In this document: piece after piece, positions 25,743-33,668 of the stretch
Layout: each line of letters starts with the position of its first letter
Numbering within the stretch: the first letter of the stretch is position 1
Made by a program: the position numbers and the translations under genes
DNA from: Sphingomonas sp. UV9
Lineage (GTDB): Bacteria; Pseudomonadota; Alphaproteobacteria; Sphingomonadales; Sphingomonadaceae
Assembly: GCF_004101245.1 (NCBI RefSeq)
Contig: NZ_SCIN01000001.1
Coordinates: forward strand, 634,784 to 698,783
Direction of reading: 5' to 3'
DNA length: 64,000 nucleotides
Notes under the pieces: model-generated
Database searches by the model: none
Told to the model about the DNA's origin: nothing
Seen by the model: only the letters and a program-made list of their open reading frames with translations

Positions 25743-26377
25743 GGCAGTACAAACAGCTCCTGCTCGCCAATAAGGCGTGGTCGGCCGAGATCATCGAGGA
25801 GAGCGCCGACTTCTTCCAGCGCCAGCTGGTCGGACAGAACCCGGAGTTCCTGTGGATCGGCTGTTCGGACAGCCGCGTCAGCCCGGAACAGATGACGATG
25901 ACGCCGCCGGGCGGCATGTTCATCCACCGCAACATCGCTAACCTCGTCAACGACGACGACATGAACCTGATGTCGGTGCTGCAATATGCGGTCGACGTGC
26001 TGGGCGTGCGCCACATCATCATCTGCGGCCATTACGCGTGCGGCGGGATCCGCGCGACGCTCGACGGCGGTACGAACGGCGCGGTGGACGACTGGCTCTC
26101 TACCGCGCGCAGCGTCCTGCACGATCACGCCGACGAGATCGATGCGCAACCCGACCGCGAACAGAAGGTCAACCGGCTCGTCGAGGTCAACGTCCGCGAT
26201 CAGCTGATCCGGCTCGCACGTACCGCGACGATCCAAGGGGCCTTTGCGCGCGGCCAGGAAGTGCTTCTCCACGGTTGGGTCTACGACATCCGCGATGGTC
26301 TGATCAAACCGATGATGGAGATCGATTCGAAGACCGTCCTCGAAGAGGTCGGACGGCCGGATAAGGTGCTGGTGTAA
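25739..26377 (+). CDS. Beta-class carbonic anhydrase
   Basis: A 212-aa zinc enzyme interconverting CO2 and bicarbonate. Motifs: FLWIGCSDSRVSPE (Cys ligand and Asp-Arg dyad) and HIIICGHYACGGIRA (His and Cys ligands), plus GWVYDIRDGLI near the C-terminus. It overlaps the SulP transporter by four bases, so uptake and hydration of inorganic carbon are probably linked. It lacks a signal peptide and is cytosolic. Confidence 0.96.
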   Translation: MRQYKQLLLANKAWSAEIIEESADFFQRQLVGQNPEFLWIGCSDSRVSPEQMTMTPPGGMFIHRNIANLVNDDDMNLMSVLQYAVDVLGVRHIIICGHYACGGIRATLDGGTNGAVDDWLSTARSVLHDHADEIDAQPDREQKVNRLVEVNVRDQLIRLARTATIQGAFARGQEVLLHGWVYDIRDGLIKPMMEIDSKTVLEEVGRPDKVLV

Positions 26378-26417
26378 GCCTTTCAGCCCCCATATTGTCT
26401 GGGGGGCAGGCTGAACT
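26378..26417. terminator. Candidate bidirectional hairpin between convergent genes
   Basis: GCCCCC-ATATTGTCT-GGGGGGC, extended outward by TTCAGCC and GGCTGAA, sits in the 40 bases between the carbonic anhydrase stop and the stop of the TonB-domain protein. A strong stem without a T-run; possibly a terminator for both strands. Confidence 0.5.
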
Positions 26418-28445
26418 TCACGAGGCGCGGTGTGCCGATTCCGGCAGCAGAAACTTGATACGGGTGGTCGTCGCACCGCAACCCAGACCACCGTCGGGAC
26501 GATAGGTCTTTGCGTACTTCGCCTTGTTGAAGAAGTTGGTGCCCGCCTCCGAGAAGATGAACGGTGGATAGCTCAGTAACGCGCGTTGATTGATAACATT
26601 ACCGTCCGCGCCGATGTCGAACTGGACCTGCGTCCAGCCCTCGAAACCCCACCGCATCGCTTCCATCGGGAACGCTTCCGATCCAGGTTTGGAGACCATC
26701 TTGGGCGGGGCATCCATGATTGCGCACTGGTTTGCCGTCAGGCCACTGGAGGCAAATGTCGCCCGTGCCGCATCAATTTGGCCGTTGCGCTCTTCGATCG
26801 ATGCAATCCGGATCAGCGCACCGACACGCAGCGGATCGTTCGGCTTCAACGCCTTATCGTCCGCCACCTGCCGAAGAGTCAGGATTGCCGCATCGTTCTT
26901 CTGCGACTTTCTGGTCCGCGCGACGGCGCCATCGACCATCATCAGCCTGATCGCGGCCCGCGCCTGTGGATCGTTCGCATACACGGGTTCCGACACCATC
27001 GGCATCAGCGTCCGTTCATATATCCCCGGCCTCCAGATATCAGTCACCGCATCGACGCGCCCCGGCAGGTCGAAGGTCAGGCGCGCGCTGGGCGGTGCGT
27101 CGTTGGCGGCCGCGATCGCGAGACCGCGTGCATACAAACCCGCACGCTCTTCCCGCGCGACGGTGGGATTGCTTGTCAGGCGGTAGATTGCGGCCAGTGT
27201 ACGCAAACCGTTAGGCGCCTGCGCCGTTGCCGTTGCCAGTTCGGCGCGCTGCCCGGCCAGCGCAGCCGCTTGCGAACCGGCGGGCTCAGGTGCGACCGTG
27301 ACGCCTTTACTGGCGAGCCACTGCTCCAGAGCTCCATCCAATCCGTCCCCGATGGACGGCCGCTCGAACGCGGTCGAACAGCGCATCTCGACCCGCACGT
27401 GATAGCGGTAGAATGCCGGTATTGCCTGGACCTGTTCGGCGGGCCACGACCACCCCTTAACCGCGCGCGCGAACTCCAGCGCTACCTGACCGCCGCCTGC
27501 TGCATAGATCGGCGAGGCGTGATCGATCGTTCCATCAGATGCGATGTTGAACTCGACCACCGCAACGTCCTGCGGTTCCAGACCGGCGTCGCCACCACAG
27601 TCGGGCGACCGCATCTCCGCGGCAGGATCGAACGATCCCTTCATCATGCGCCCAGCGCCTGTAAAGGCCATGTAGCGCCGCGCTTCGTCGGCATTGCCGC
27701 TCAGCAGGAAAGCAATCGCGGCGTCTGACCGCGCCGAAGCATCCATGATATCGATCTTGTTCGTGTCGAGACCGCCAAGAAGCGTGATCGCCCGCAACGC
27801 ACTGGCGCGGGCCCCGGCGATATCACCGGTATTGAGTTTAAGGATGGTTCGCTCACGCGCAAAGCGGGCGGCAACGTTCTTGTCGAGCTTTAGCGTACCG
27901 ATCAACGCGTCGCTTCGCGCCAAAGTCGCGGCCGCCGCATTGGGATCGATGAAGATCTGTGCGGTCACCAGCGAGAGCATCGCGCCCAGCTTATCCGCGG
28001 TACCGACCGCGCTCGCCTCCGCCTGCTGCAACGCAGTCACGGCGCCGGCATAATCGAGCGTGTCGGTCGCAACCTGGCCAAGGATCAGAAAAGCGCGCGT
28101 CCGATCCTCCGCGAGACTGGCATCATCCACCGGAAGCAAGGCGAGCCCCGCCCGCGCGGCCTTCACCGATTCGTCCGCACGGTTCAGCGCAAACAGCGTC
28201 GGTGCCTTGCGGATCAGCGCGATGCCGCGGCTTCGCGAGCCCGGCTTGGTGCGTGCCTCAAGCTTCTCCCACGCCGCCAGCGCCGCGGGCTTGTCGCCTT
28301 TCGCGTCCAGTGCTGCTGCAGCATCGAAATCCTGCTGCACCGTCGTCGCGGGCGTCTGCGCCGTTACCGGGGCCGCCACCTGAACCGTCGCGACGGCGAT
28401 CGCCATCATGCCTGCGCCGATCAACCCGGCCCTGTCGATACGCAT
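26418..28445 (-). CDS. Exported TPR-region protein with two TonB C-terminal-like domains
   Basis: A 675-aa protein with a signal peptide (MRIDRAGLIGAGMMAIAVAT.. to PVTAQ). The N-terminal half is helical with TPR-like repeats (KGDKPAALAAWEKLEA, NRADESVKAARAGLALLP). Two segments resemble the TonB C-terminal fold used in bacterial energy transducers: VAVVEFNIASDGTIDHASPI with ALEFARAVKGWSWP, and WTQVQFDIGADGNVINQRAL with FNKAKYAKTYRPDG. It lacks the TonB membrane anchor and Pro-rich spacer. Similar sphingomonad proteins are often labelled energy transducer TonB, but energy coupling is unlikely. Role unknown; periplasmic location inferred. ATG 28445 follows GGGGGGAA. Confidence 0.8.
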   Translation of the reverse strand: MRIDRAGLIGAGMMAIAVATVQVAAPVTAQTPATTVQQDFDAAAALDAKGDKPAALAAWEKLEARTKPGSRSRGIALIRKAPTLFALNRADESVKAARAGLALLPVDDASLAEDRTRAFLILGQVATDTLDYAGAVTALQQAEASAVGTADKLGAMLSLVTAQIFIDPNAAAATLARSDALIGTLKLDKNVAARFARERTILKLNTGDIAGARASALRAITLLGGLDTNKIDIMDASARSDAAIAFLLSGNADEARRYMAFTGAGRMMKGSFDPAAEMRSPDCGGDAGLEPQDVAVVEFNIASDGTIDHASPIYAAGGGQVALEFARAVKGWSWPAEQVQAIPAFYRYHVRVEMRCSTAFERPSIGDGLDGALEQWLASKGVTVAPEPAGSQAAALAGQRAELATATAQAPNGLRTLAAIYRLTSNPTVAREERAGLYARGLAIAAANDAPPSARLTFDLPGRVDAVTDIWRPGIYERTLMPMVSEPVYANDPQARAAIRLMMVDGAVARTRKSQKNDAAILTLRQVADDKALKPNDPLRVGALIRIASIEERNGQIDAARATFASSGLTANQCAIMDAPPKMVSKPGSEAFPMEAMRWGFEGWTQVQFDIGADGNVINQRALLSYPPFIFSEAGTNFFNKAKYAKTYRPDGGLGCGATTTRIKFLLPESAHRAS

Positions 28446-28496
28446 CACTTCCCCCCGACGTATTTCGTCGCAGTCTGCAATGGTTCGGGGGAGTAT

Positions 28497-28880
28497 GCCA
28501 GAGGGTCTGTAAGCCGGGTTCTGTCCATTTCCGACCCTTCGGTCGAAAGTTAGGCGACCATTCCTCTAGGACGACGGTTGCCCGCCGCCTCAAGCAATCA
28601 ACCCGGGTGACGAGCTGAAACGAAGCCCATGTGCCACCCCTATTCGATCTTGCTCCCGGTGGGGTTTGCCGTGCCGCCCCTGTTACCAGGCGCGCGGTGC
28701 GCTCTTACCGCACCCTTTCACTCTGACCGCCCCGACCGAAGCCGAGGGTTGGCCGTCTGCTCTCTGTGGCACTTTCCCTGAGGTCACCCTCGCCGGGCGT
28801 TACCCGGCACCGTCGTTTCGCGGAGCCCGGACTTTCCTCGCGTGTCCGAAAACACCCGCGGTCGCCCGACCCTCTGGCGA
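28497..28880 (-). ncRNA. rnpB: RNase P RNA, bacterial type A (rnpB)
   Basis: Read on the minus strand, the RNA begins near 28880 with CGCCAGAGGGTCGGGCGACC and ends near 28497 with ACAGACCCTCTGGC, whose ends pair to form the P1 helix. The 5' strand of the conserved P4 core (GAGGAAAGTCCGGGCTCC, 28822-28839) and its 3' partner (ACAGAACCCGGCTTAC, 28509-28524) are both present. It is the catalytic subunit of RNase P, which removes tRNA 5' leaders. Exact ends are approximate. Confidence 0.95.
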
Positions 28881-28936
28881 GGCGAGCCCTAGCGCGGCAA
28901 GGTGCGATGCACCATCGTTTTTAGCCGGTGCACGCT

Positions 28937-28963
28937 TCATCCTCCCCCTTGCGGGGAGGATGG
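28937..28963. repeat. Short palindrome between amidase end and rnpB
   Basis: CATCCTCCCC-CTTG-CGGGGAGGATG forms a 10-bp stem. It lies just downstream of the minus-strand amidase and just upstream of rnpB; it may separate their transcripts. It resembles repeat family C. Confidence 0.6.
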
Positions 28964-28967
28964 TGCA

Positions 28968-29657
28968 TTAGTCGTCCCCCATCGGCTTCGGCAGCAGCAA
29001 GGCCAGCAGGATACACCGGCACTCCGCATCGACCTCGCCATCGACCAGTTCCGGTCGAAATCGCCGTTGAAACGCCATCGTCGCCGCCATCCGGTTCTCG
29101 ACGTCATACCCGAAGCGTTCGAGCGCGAGGCAGAACCCCCCTTCGGTCCAGCCCGGATCCATCAGATTCTTGGTCGGCCGCGGCAGCGCCAACCGTCGCC
29201 GCGCCAGTTCGTGCCATGGGAACAACTCGCCCGGATCGCGCTTGCGCGTCGGCGCGATGTCCGAATGCCCAACGATATTCCCCCGGGTGATCTCGTGCCG
29301 ATCCTTGATCTCGGCGACCAGGGCGACGACCGACGCGATCTGCTCCGGCGGGAAAGGACGATAGCCGAACTCATGACCCGGATTGACGATCTCGATGCCG
29401 ACGCTCGCAGAATTGACGTCCTCGATCCCACGCCACTGCGACCTGCCCGCATGCCAGGCGCGCTTATCCTCTGCGACCATCCGCAGGACCGTGCCGTCCT
29501 CCTCGACCAGGTAATGCGACGACACCTTGGCCTCGGGATCGCGCAACCGGGCGATCGCCGACGCGCCGTCCTTCATGCCGGTATAGTGCAACACGATCAT
29601 CGTGATGGGCAGCGTGCGGTCGTCAAAATTCGGTGACGGCGTCTCGATGATCTTCAA
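28968..29657 (-). CDS. N-acetylmuramoyl-L-alanine amidase, AmpD/AmiD type
   Basis: A zinc amidase of the amidase_2 family that cleaves the MurNAc-L-Ala bond of peptidoglycan fragments. Visible: [10 protein letters not shown] (first His ligand), [32 protein letters not shown] (catalytic Glu) and [19 protein letters not shown] (second His and Asp ligands). The start is set at TTG 29657, preceded by GGGGAAG; no ATG lies at a sensible position. This gives 229 aa with no signal peptide, so either a cytosolic AmpD-like recycling enzyme or a start misplacement. The C-terminal helical domain ([16 protein letters not shown]) resembles a peptidoglycan-binding domain. Confidence 0.9.
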   Translation of the reverse strand: MKIIETPSPNFDDRTLPITMIVLHYTGMKDGASAIARLRDPEAKVSSHYLVEEDGTVLRMVAEDKRAWHAGRSQWRGIEDVNSASVGIEIVNPGHEFGYRPFPPEQIASVVALVAEIKDRHEITRGNIVGHSDIAPTRKRDPGELFPWHELARRRLALPRPTKNLMDPGWTEGGFCLALERFGYDVENRMAATMAFQRRFRPELVDGEVDAECRCILLALLLPKPMGDD

Positions 29658-29877
29658 GCCAGCTTCCCCTCGAGCCGCCGGGCTTGCTCCGACGGCGCAG
29701 TCCCAATCGTGGCGATCGCGACACCGCCTTGTGACGCCCCAGTCCGACCGCATCAATAGCCAACGCGCGGTAAGCGAACCGGGACGCGTTCGCGCGCGCG
29801 CCCGCACTCTTTCCGCCCGCCCCCTTGCCGTCGGGCGGCATCCGCGCGAAAGCCGCTTTCCGAAAAAGGGAGTTGCC

Positions 29878-30432
29878 ATGTCCGTGATGTCCGACCGCTG
29901 GATCCGCGAGCGCGCGCTGGGCGATGCGATGATCGAGCCGTTCCACGAGGCGCAGCGCCGCGATGGCTGCATCTCGTACGGGCTGTCGTCCTATGGCTAC
30001 GACGCCCGCGTCGCCGACGAGTTCAAGATCTTCACCAACGTCGACAGCGCGATCGTCGACCCGAAGGATTTTGCGGCCAACAGTTTCGTCGATCGCAAGA
30101 CCGACGTCTGCATCATCCCGCCGAACAGCTTCGCGCTCGCCCGGACCGTCGAATATTTTCGCGTGCCCCGCGACGTGCTGGTGATCTGCCTCGGCAAGTC
30201 GACCTATGCGCGCTGCGGGATCATCGTCAACGTGACCCCGCTGGAGCCGGAATGGGAGGGGCATGTCACACTGGAATTCTCCAACACCACACCGCTGCCC
30301 GCCAAAATCTACGCCAACGAAGGCGCGTGCCAGTTCCTGTTCCTCAAGGGGAACGAGCCGTGCGAAGTGAGCTACGCCGACCGGGCCGGAAAATATATGG
30401 GCCAGCGCGGGGTCACTCTGCCGCGATTGTAA
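29878..30432 (+). CDS. dcd: dCTP deaminase
   Basis: A 184-aa enzyme converting dCTP to dUTP for dTMP synthesis. It matches Dcd throughout: [67 protein letters not shown] with the catalytic Glu-containing core, and the C-terminal [13 protein letters not shown]. The ATG at 29878 follows AAAGGGAG. It diverges from the amidase gene across 220 bases. Confidence 0.97.
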   Translation: MSVMSDRWIRERALGDAMIEPFHEAQRRDGCISYGLSSYGYDARVADEFKIFTNVDSAIVDPKDFAANSFVDRKTDVCIIPPNSFALARTVEYFRVPRDVLVICLGKSTYARCGIIVNVTPLEPEWEGHVTLEFSNTTPLPAKIYANEGACQFLFLKGNEPCEVSYADRAGKYMGQRGVTLPRL

Positions 30433-31175
30433 GATCTGGGGCTTCGGGAGGGCTCGTGCCGGTCATCCGGGCTTCGAGCGCGGTTGCTGCTCAGACGCGT
30501 CAGACCATCGTCCTACTTCGTCTGTCGGGAGCGTATCCTGGCAGGCTCGTCGACTTGACCGTCAGCGTTCGAACGTCGGAATTCCCGCCTGCGACGGAAC
30601 GGCCGAGACATGGGCAGCGCTACGAGCGTCACCGACGAGGTTGTCGGGAGCGTTTCGCAACTGCAGAACCGATCAACAAGTCAAGATTGCACGGTGGAGA
30701 GCGGTGGGCCCTCGCTAGCGCGCTGCGGAGAAGTGATTGGATCGCAGTGAGCCGATCGCAGCCACCGGCTTCTCGCCCTGCCGGCGCTTGGTAGCCTGCT
30801 CTGTCCAACCCGCGACTGCTCAAAGCTACGCCGGCGAACCCCGCCAACGTGCGCTGACCGGCCTAGCAACGCCAGTCAGAAACGTAGCAGTGCGCTCCGC
30901 TCAATTGGCAAGATCCCCCATTCGACCTTCGGCCTTTGGCGGGCAGCGTTCCCACCGGATCGGGCGGAGTAGGAACGACGTTCGAAGCACACGACGTCGA
31001 TAAACGAGAACCCGCGAAGCCATAAGCGCCGCTGATCGTCAGCACCGATAAGCGGGACTCACCCTGCCCCTTGGCACGCGACCCGACGTCGGTTCGACAC
31101 TCCGTAAGGCAGGCACCCCGAACGGGGCTCCTGCCTTATGAAAAACAGTTAGGACACCATCCCTGCAACTGCAGG
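30433..31175. other. Gene-poor stretch, 743 bases
   Basis: No frame here has a plausible start, codon usage or recognisable protein; the short ORFs on both strands have Arg/Ser-rich shadow compositions and no ribosome-binding site. The only clear structure is a hairpin at about 31104-31137, TAAGGCAGG..CCCC-GAAC-GGGG..CCTGCCTTA, just downstream of the minus-strand TPR gene. The region may be decayed DNA or hold an undetected small RNA. Confidence 0.6.
31104..31137. terminator. Strong hairpin downstream of the small TPR gene
   Basis: Inverted repeat TAAGGCAGG / CCTGCCTTA with an inner CCCC-GAAC-GGGG stem, 38 bases past the stop of the minus-strand gene. There is no clear T-run on the minus strand, so termination is inferred from structure and position. 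Confidence 0.5.
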
Positions 31176-31535
31176 TCAGCGGGTCGCGATCTGCTGCGTC
31201 TGGCGGGCAAGCGCGCGAGTGGCCAGATCGTGCGACGAAACCACTGCGCCCGAAGGCAGGTCCATCGCGACCGCCGGCCGCTCCAGCACCGCAGAATACA
31301 ACGCACGCGCCTCCGAGTCGCGGCCGGTCCGGCGATACACCGACGCCAGGTTGATCATCAGTTCGGGACGCTGCGGGAAGATCTTCCGCTCGGCGACGAT
31401 GCGCTGCTCTGCGGTGGACAGGTCGCCCGCCGAAATCGCCTTGTAGCCGGTGCGATCCTGGTTAGCGGACGGTGCCGCCAGCGCCGGCGTTGCCGCGCCC
31501 AGAGTTACGAGAACGAACAGGACGGTCTTGCGCAT
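31176..31535 (-). CDS. Small exported tetratricopeptide-repeat protein
   Basis: A 119-aa protein with a signal peptide (MRKTVLFVLVTLGAATPALA) and one TPR-like repeat pair (DLSTAEQRIVAERKIFPQRP, ELMINLASVYRRTGRDSEARALYSAVLERP). It ends LARQTQQIATR. Periplasmic location is inferred; a protein-protein interaction role is likely, with no partner identified. A dyad (GTGACA-N6-TGTCAC, 31580-31597) lies 45 bases upstream of its start. Confidence 0.8.
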   Translation of the reverse strand: MRKTVLFVLVTLGAATPALAAPSANQDRTGYKAISAGDLSTAEQRIVAERKIFPQRPELMINLASVYRRTGRDSEARALYSAVLERPAVAMDLPSGAVVSSHDLATRALARQTQQIATR

Positions 31536-31579
31536 CGCTCATCTCCACTGACCTTCGCCTATCCGAAGGTTTCATTTTT

Positions 31580-31597
31580 GTGACAACGGTGTGTCAC
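31580..31597. promoter_or_regulatory. Candidate operator dyad upstream of the TPR gene
   Basis: GTGACA-ACGGTG-TGTCAC is a perfect 6-bp inverted repeat with a 6-base spacer, followed by a related TGACTGTCA. It resembles half-sites of Crp/Fnr-type regulators (TGTGA..TCACA) but the spacing match is only partial. Inferred. Confidence 0.3.
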
Positions 31598-31713
31598 TTC
31601 GATGACTGTCATACAAGTACATTGATCAAGTTTGCTTGGGCGACCCGCATCGCCCCTGACTGATCGCCCCCGCCTGACCGCCCCCGCCTGCCCCCCTCCG
31701 GCCACGCACAACG

Positions 31714-31743
31714 AAAAAGGGCGGCCCCGGAGGACCGCCCTTT
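31714..31743 (-). terminator. Intrinsic terminator of the tonB-exbBDD operon
   Basis: On the minus strand AAAGGGCGGTCCTCCGGGGC then CGCCCTTTTTCG: a GC-rich 9-bp stem (AAAGGGCGG/CCGCCCTTT) followed by a T-run, 28 bases past the last exbD stop. A textbook Rho-independent terminator. Confidence 0.9.
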
Positions 31744-31771
31744 GGACGCTCGATACTGTATCGGGAACGAC

Positions 31772-32200
31772 TCAGAAGTCGTTGCGATACTGCTCGTTGC
31801 CGATGAAGCCGAGCTTGGTGATCGCGGACCGCTTGATGGTGGCCAGTGTGCGATCGACCACTTCGTAGCGCGCCTGCGGATCAGGCTGGAAGTGGAGCTC
31901 GGGCTCGGGCGTCATGCCCGCGCTCTGATCCAGATACTGGCGCAGCGTGACCTCGTCGACCGGCGCGCCGTTCCACGCCACCACACCTGCCGGATCGATC
32001 GAGATCTTGTTCTTCTCGGGATTGACCGGGTTCTGCGGCTGGTTCGGGCTGTTGACCGGAAGGTCGACCTTCACCGCGTGCGTCTGGATGGGGATCGTGA
32101 TGATGAACATGATGAGGAGAACGAGCAGGACGTCGATCAACGGCGTCATGTTCATTTCCATCATCGGCGAGCCATCTTCTTTGCCGCCGCTCATTGCCAT
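31772..32200 (-). CDS. exbD: Biopolymer transport protein ExbD (second copy)
   Basis: A 142-aa ExbD/TolR-family protein: a short cytosolic N-terminus, one membrane helix with the functional Asp (NMTPLIDVLLVLLIMFIITI) and a periplasmic domain ending LGFIGNEQYRNDF. With ExbB it uses the proton gradient to energise TonB. It is the last gene of the tonB-exbB-exbD-exbD cluster, 33 bases after the first exbD, and is followed by a strong terminator. Confidence 0.93.
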   Translation of the reverse strand: MAMSGGKEDGSPMMEMNMTPLIDVLLVLLIMFIITIPIQTHAVKVDLPVNSPNQPQNPVNPEKNKISIDPAGVVAWNGAPVDEVTLRQYLDQSAGMTPEPELHFQPDPQARYEVVDRTLATIKRSAITKLGFIGNEQYRNDF

Positions 32201-32233
32201 TTTATGCTACTCCTAAATACGTCCGAGCGTTCA

Positions 32234-32710
32234 TCAGCGTTCGGTGGTGCCGCCGGGAGGCGGTTCGGAGATGAAGCCGACCCGGGCGAACCCGGCCTGC
32301 TGCATCGTGTAGATCGTGGCGCCGATGCAGCGATACGGTGCGTCCACGTCGCCGCGGATATGTGCCTCGGGCAATTCGAGGCCGGCGGCATTGGCACCGC
32401 CCTGACGCGCGATCTCCGCCTTCAGCTTGTCGACGCCCCTTTGCAGCAACTCTTCATGAGTAACCTGGGAAAGGCCCCAATATACCTGGCACTGTCCGTT
32501 GGCCGAAGTCACCGACAGCGAGACATTTTCGGGCTTGGTCATCGTCGGATCGAAGCGAACCTCTGGGAGCTTCAGCTGAACCGCCTGGACCGCGACGGTC
32601 GTCGTCACCAGGAAGATGATCAGGAGCACGAGCATGACGTCGACCAGCGGCGTCGTATTGATGTCCGATATCGAACTCTCGGTGGAATCGCCACCAACAC
32701 TCATCGCCAT
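32234..32710 (-). CDS. exbD: Biopolymer transport protein ExbD (first copy)
   Basis: A 158-aa ExbD-family protein with the membrane helix NTTPLVDVMLVLLIIFLVTT carrying the functional Asp. The periplasmic part differs clearly from the second copy (QCQVYWGLSQVTHEELLQRG) and ends in a Gly/Pro/Thr tail (SEPPPGGTTER). Two unequal ExbD proteins after TonB-ExbB are common in sphingomonads, caulobacters and xanthomonads, where both may be needed for TonB-dependent uptake. Confidence 0.93.
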   Translation of the reverse strand: MAMSVGGDSTESSISDINTTPLVDVMLVLLIIFLVTTTVAVQAVQLKLPEVRFDPTMTKPENVSLSVTSANGQCQVYWGLSQVTHEELLQRGVDKLKAEIARQGGANAAGLELPEAHIRGDVDAPYRCIGATIYTMQQAGFARVGFISEPPPGGTTER

Positions 32711-32763
32711 GTGCGAACTATCCTATCCATGTAATCGCCACCGGAACGGCCGGCGGAAATGAA

Positions 32764-32791
32764 GCGGGGCCGCTGCTGAACAGCAGCCCCG
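32764..32791. terminator. Hairpin between exbB and the first exbD
   Basis: GCGGGGC-CGCTGCTG-AA-CAGCAG-CCCCGC is a long stem with TTTTT following on the plus strand and only a weak T-rich tail (TTCATTT) on the minus strand. In the operon's own direction it may be a leaky attenuator that lowers exbD relative to exbB, or an RNA end stabiliser. Confidence 0.55.
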
Positions 32792-32804
32792 CCTTTTTCG
32801 CGTC

Positions 32805-33599
32805 TTAGTTGGCGCGCGGCACGCCACCGGTCTGGCCGGCGGTCGTGGTCGTCGTAGCAGGCTTGGTTGCGATCGGCTTGGCGCCCGATGCGATCGACGG
32901 ACGAACGGCACCGTTCGAAGCAAGGAAGCCCAGGACGTCGTTCGAGAAGGCCGAAAGGTCCTCTGCGATCGCCTTGTTGCGACGCTGCAGCCAGTTGTAC
33001 GACAGCACGGCCGGAACCGCGACGACCAGACCAAGTGCGGTCATGATCAGCGCCTCGCCGACCGGACCCGCGACCTTGTCGATCGACGCCTGACCCGACG
33101 CACCGATCTTCACGAGTGCGCGGTAGATGCCGATAACCGTACCGAACAGACCGATGAACGGCGAAACCGAACCGACCGTTGCGAGGAAGGCGAGACCGCC
33201 ACCCAGCTTCGAGTTGATCGCGGCTTCCGAACGCGCCAGCGAACCGTGCAGCCAGTCATGCGCCTCGACCGGATCGGTCAGCTTCGAATGCTGCTCCTGC
33301 GCGAACAGGCCGTCGTCGACGATCTGCTTGTAGGCGGAGTTCTTCTCGAGCTTGGCCGACCCTTCGCGAAGGTTGTTCGACTGCCAGAAGGCCTGACGGA
33401 CGCGCTTGCCCTGGCCGATGATCTTCTGCTGCTCGAACAGCTTCGAGAACAGGATGTAGAACGACACGACCGACATCAGCACGAGGATGCCGAACACGGT
33501 CTGCGAGATCAGGCCGCCTTCGCGGAGTGCGGCTTGCAGGCCGTACGGGTTGGCGTCGGCTGCGGCGGTCCCGGCCGCGGCAAGGATGGTGGTGATCAT
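32805..33599 (-). CDS. exbB: ExbB (MotA/TolQ/ExbB proton channel family)
   Basis: A 264-aa protein with three membrane segments: SQTVFGILVLMSVVSFYILF near residue 35, and two in GLAFLATVGSVSPFIGLFGT and EALIMTALGLVVAVPAVLSY. It forms the proton-conducting complex with ExbD that drives TonB. It carries a Thr/Ala/Pro-rich C-terminal tail (KPATTTTTAGQTGG). It follows tonB by 69 bases. The product serves the TonB-dependent receptors of the cell, possibly including that at 59556. Confidence 0.95.
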   Translation of the reverse strand: MITTILAAAGTAAADANPYGLQAALREGGLISQTVFGILVLMSVVSFYILFSKLFEQQKIIGQGKRVRQAFWQSNNLREGSAKLEKNSAYKQIVDDGLFAQEQHSKLTDPVEAHDWLHGSLARSEAAINSKLGGGLAFLATVGSVSPFIGLFGTVIGIYRALVKIGASGQASIDKVAGPVGEALIMTALGLVVAVPAVLSYNWLQRRNKAIAEDLSAFSNDVLGFLASNGAVRPSIASGAKPIATKPATTTTTAGQTGGVPRAN

Positions 33600-33668
33600 G
33601 ATCGGTTAGTCCTCTGACTATTAGGTCTATGTCTGAAACGAAAACTGCAGCGCGGTGATGACACCACC

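Noticed and set aside
28666..28971. Open frame over the RNase P RNA
   Set aside because: The region is explained by the conserved RNase P core and P1 pairing; the peptide is low-complexity.
29658..29972. Upstream extension of the amidase giving a 334-aa protein
   Set aside because: The added sequence overlaps dcd antisense and is Arg-rich; TTG 29657 with GGGGAAG is the better start.
30252..30794. Plus-strand frame over the end of dcd and the gap
   Set aside because: It begins out of frame inside dcd and has shadow-like composition; no support for the part in the gap.
31632..32734. Long plus-strand frames opposite the exbD genes
   Set aside because: Shadows of two well-supported ExbD genes.
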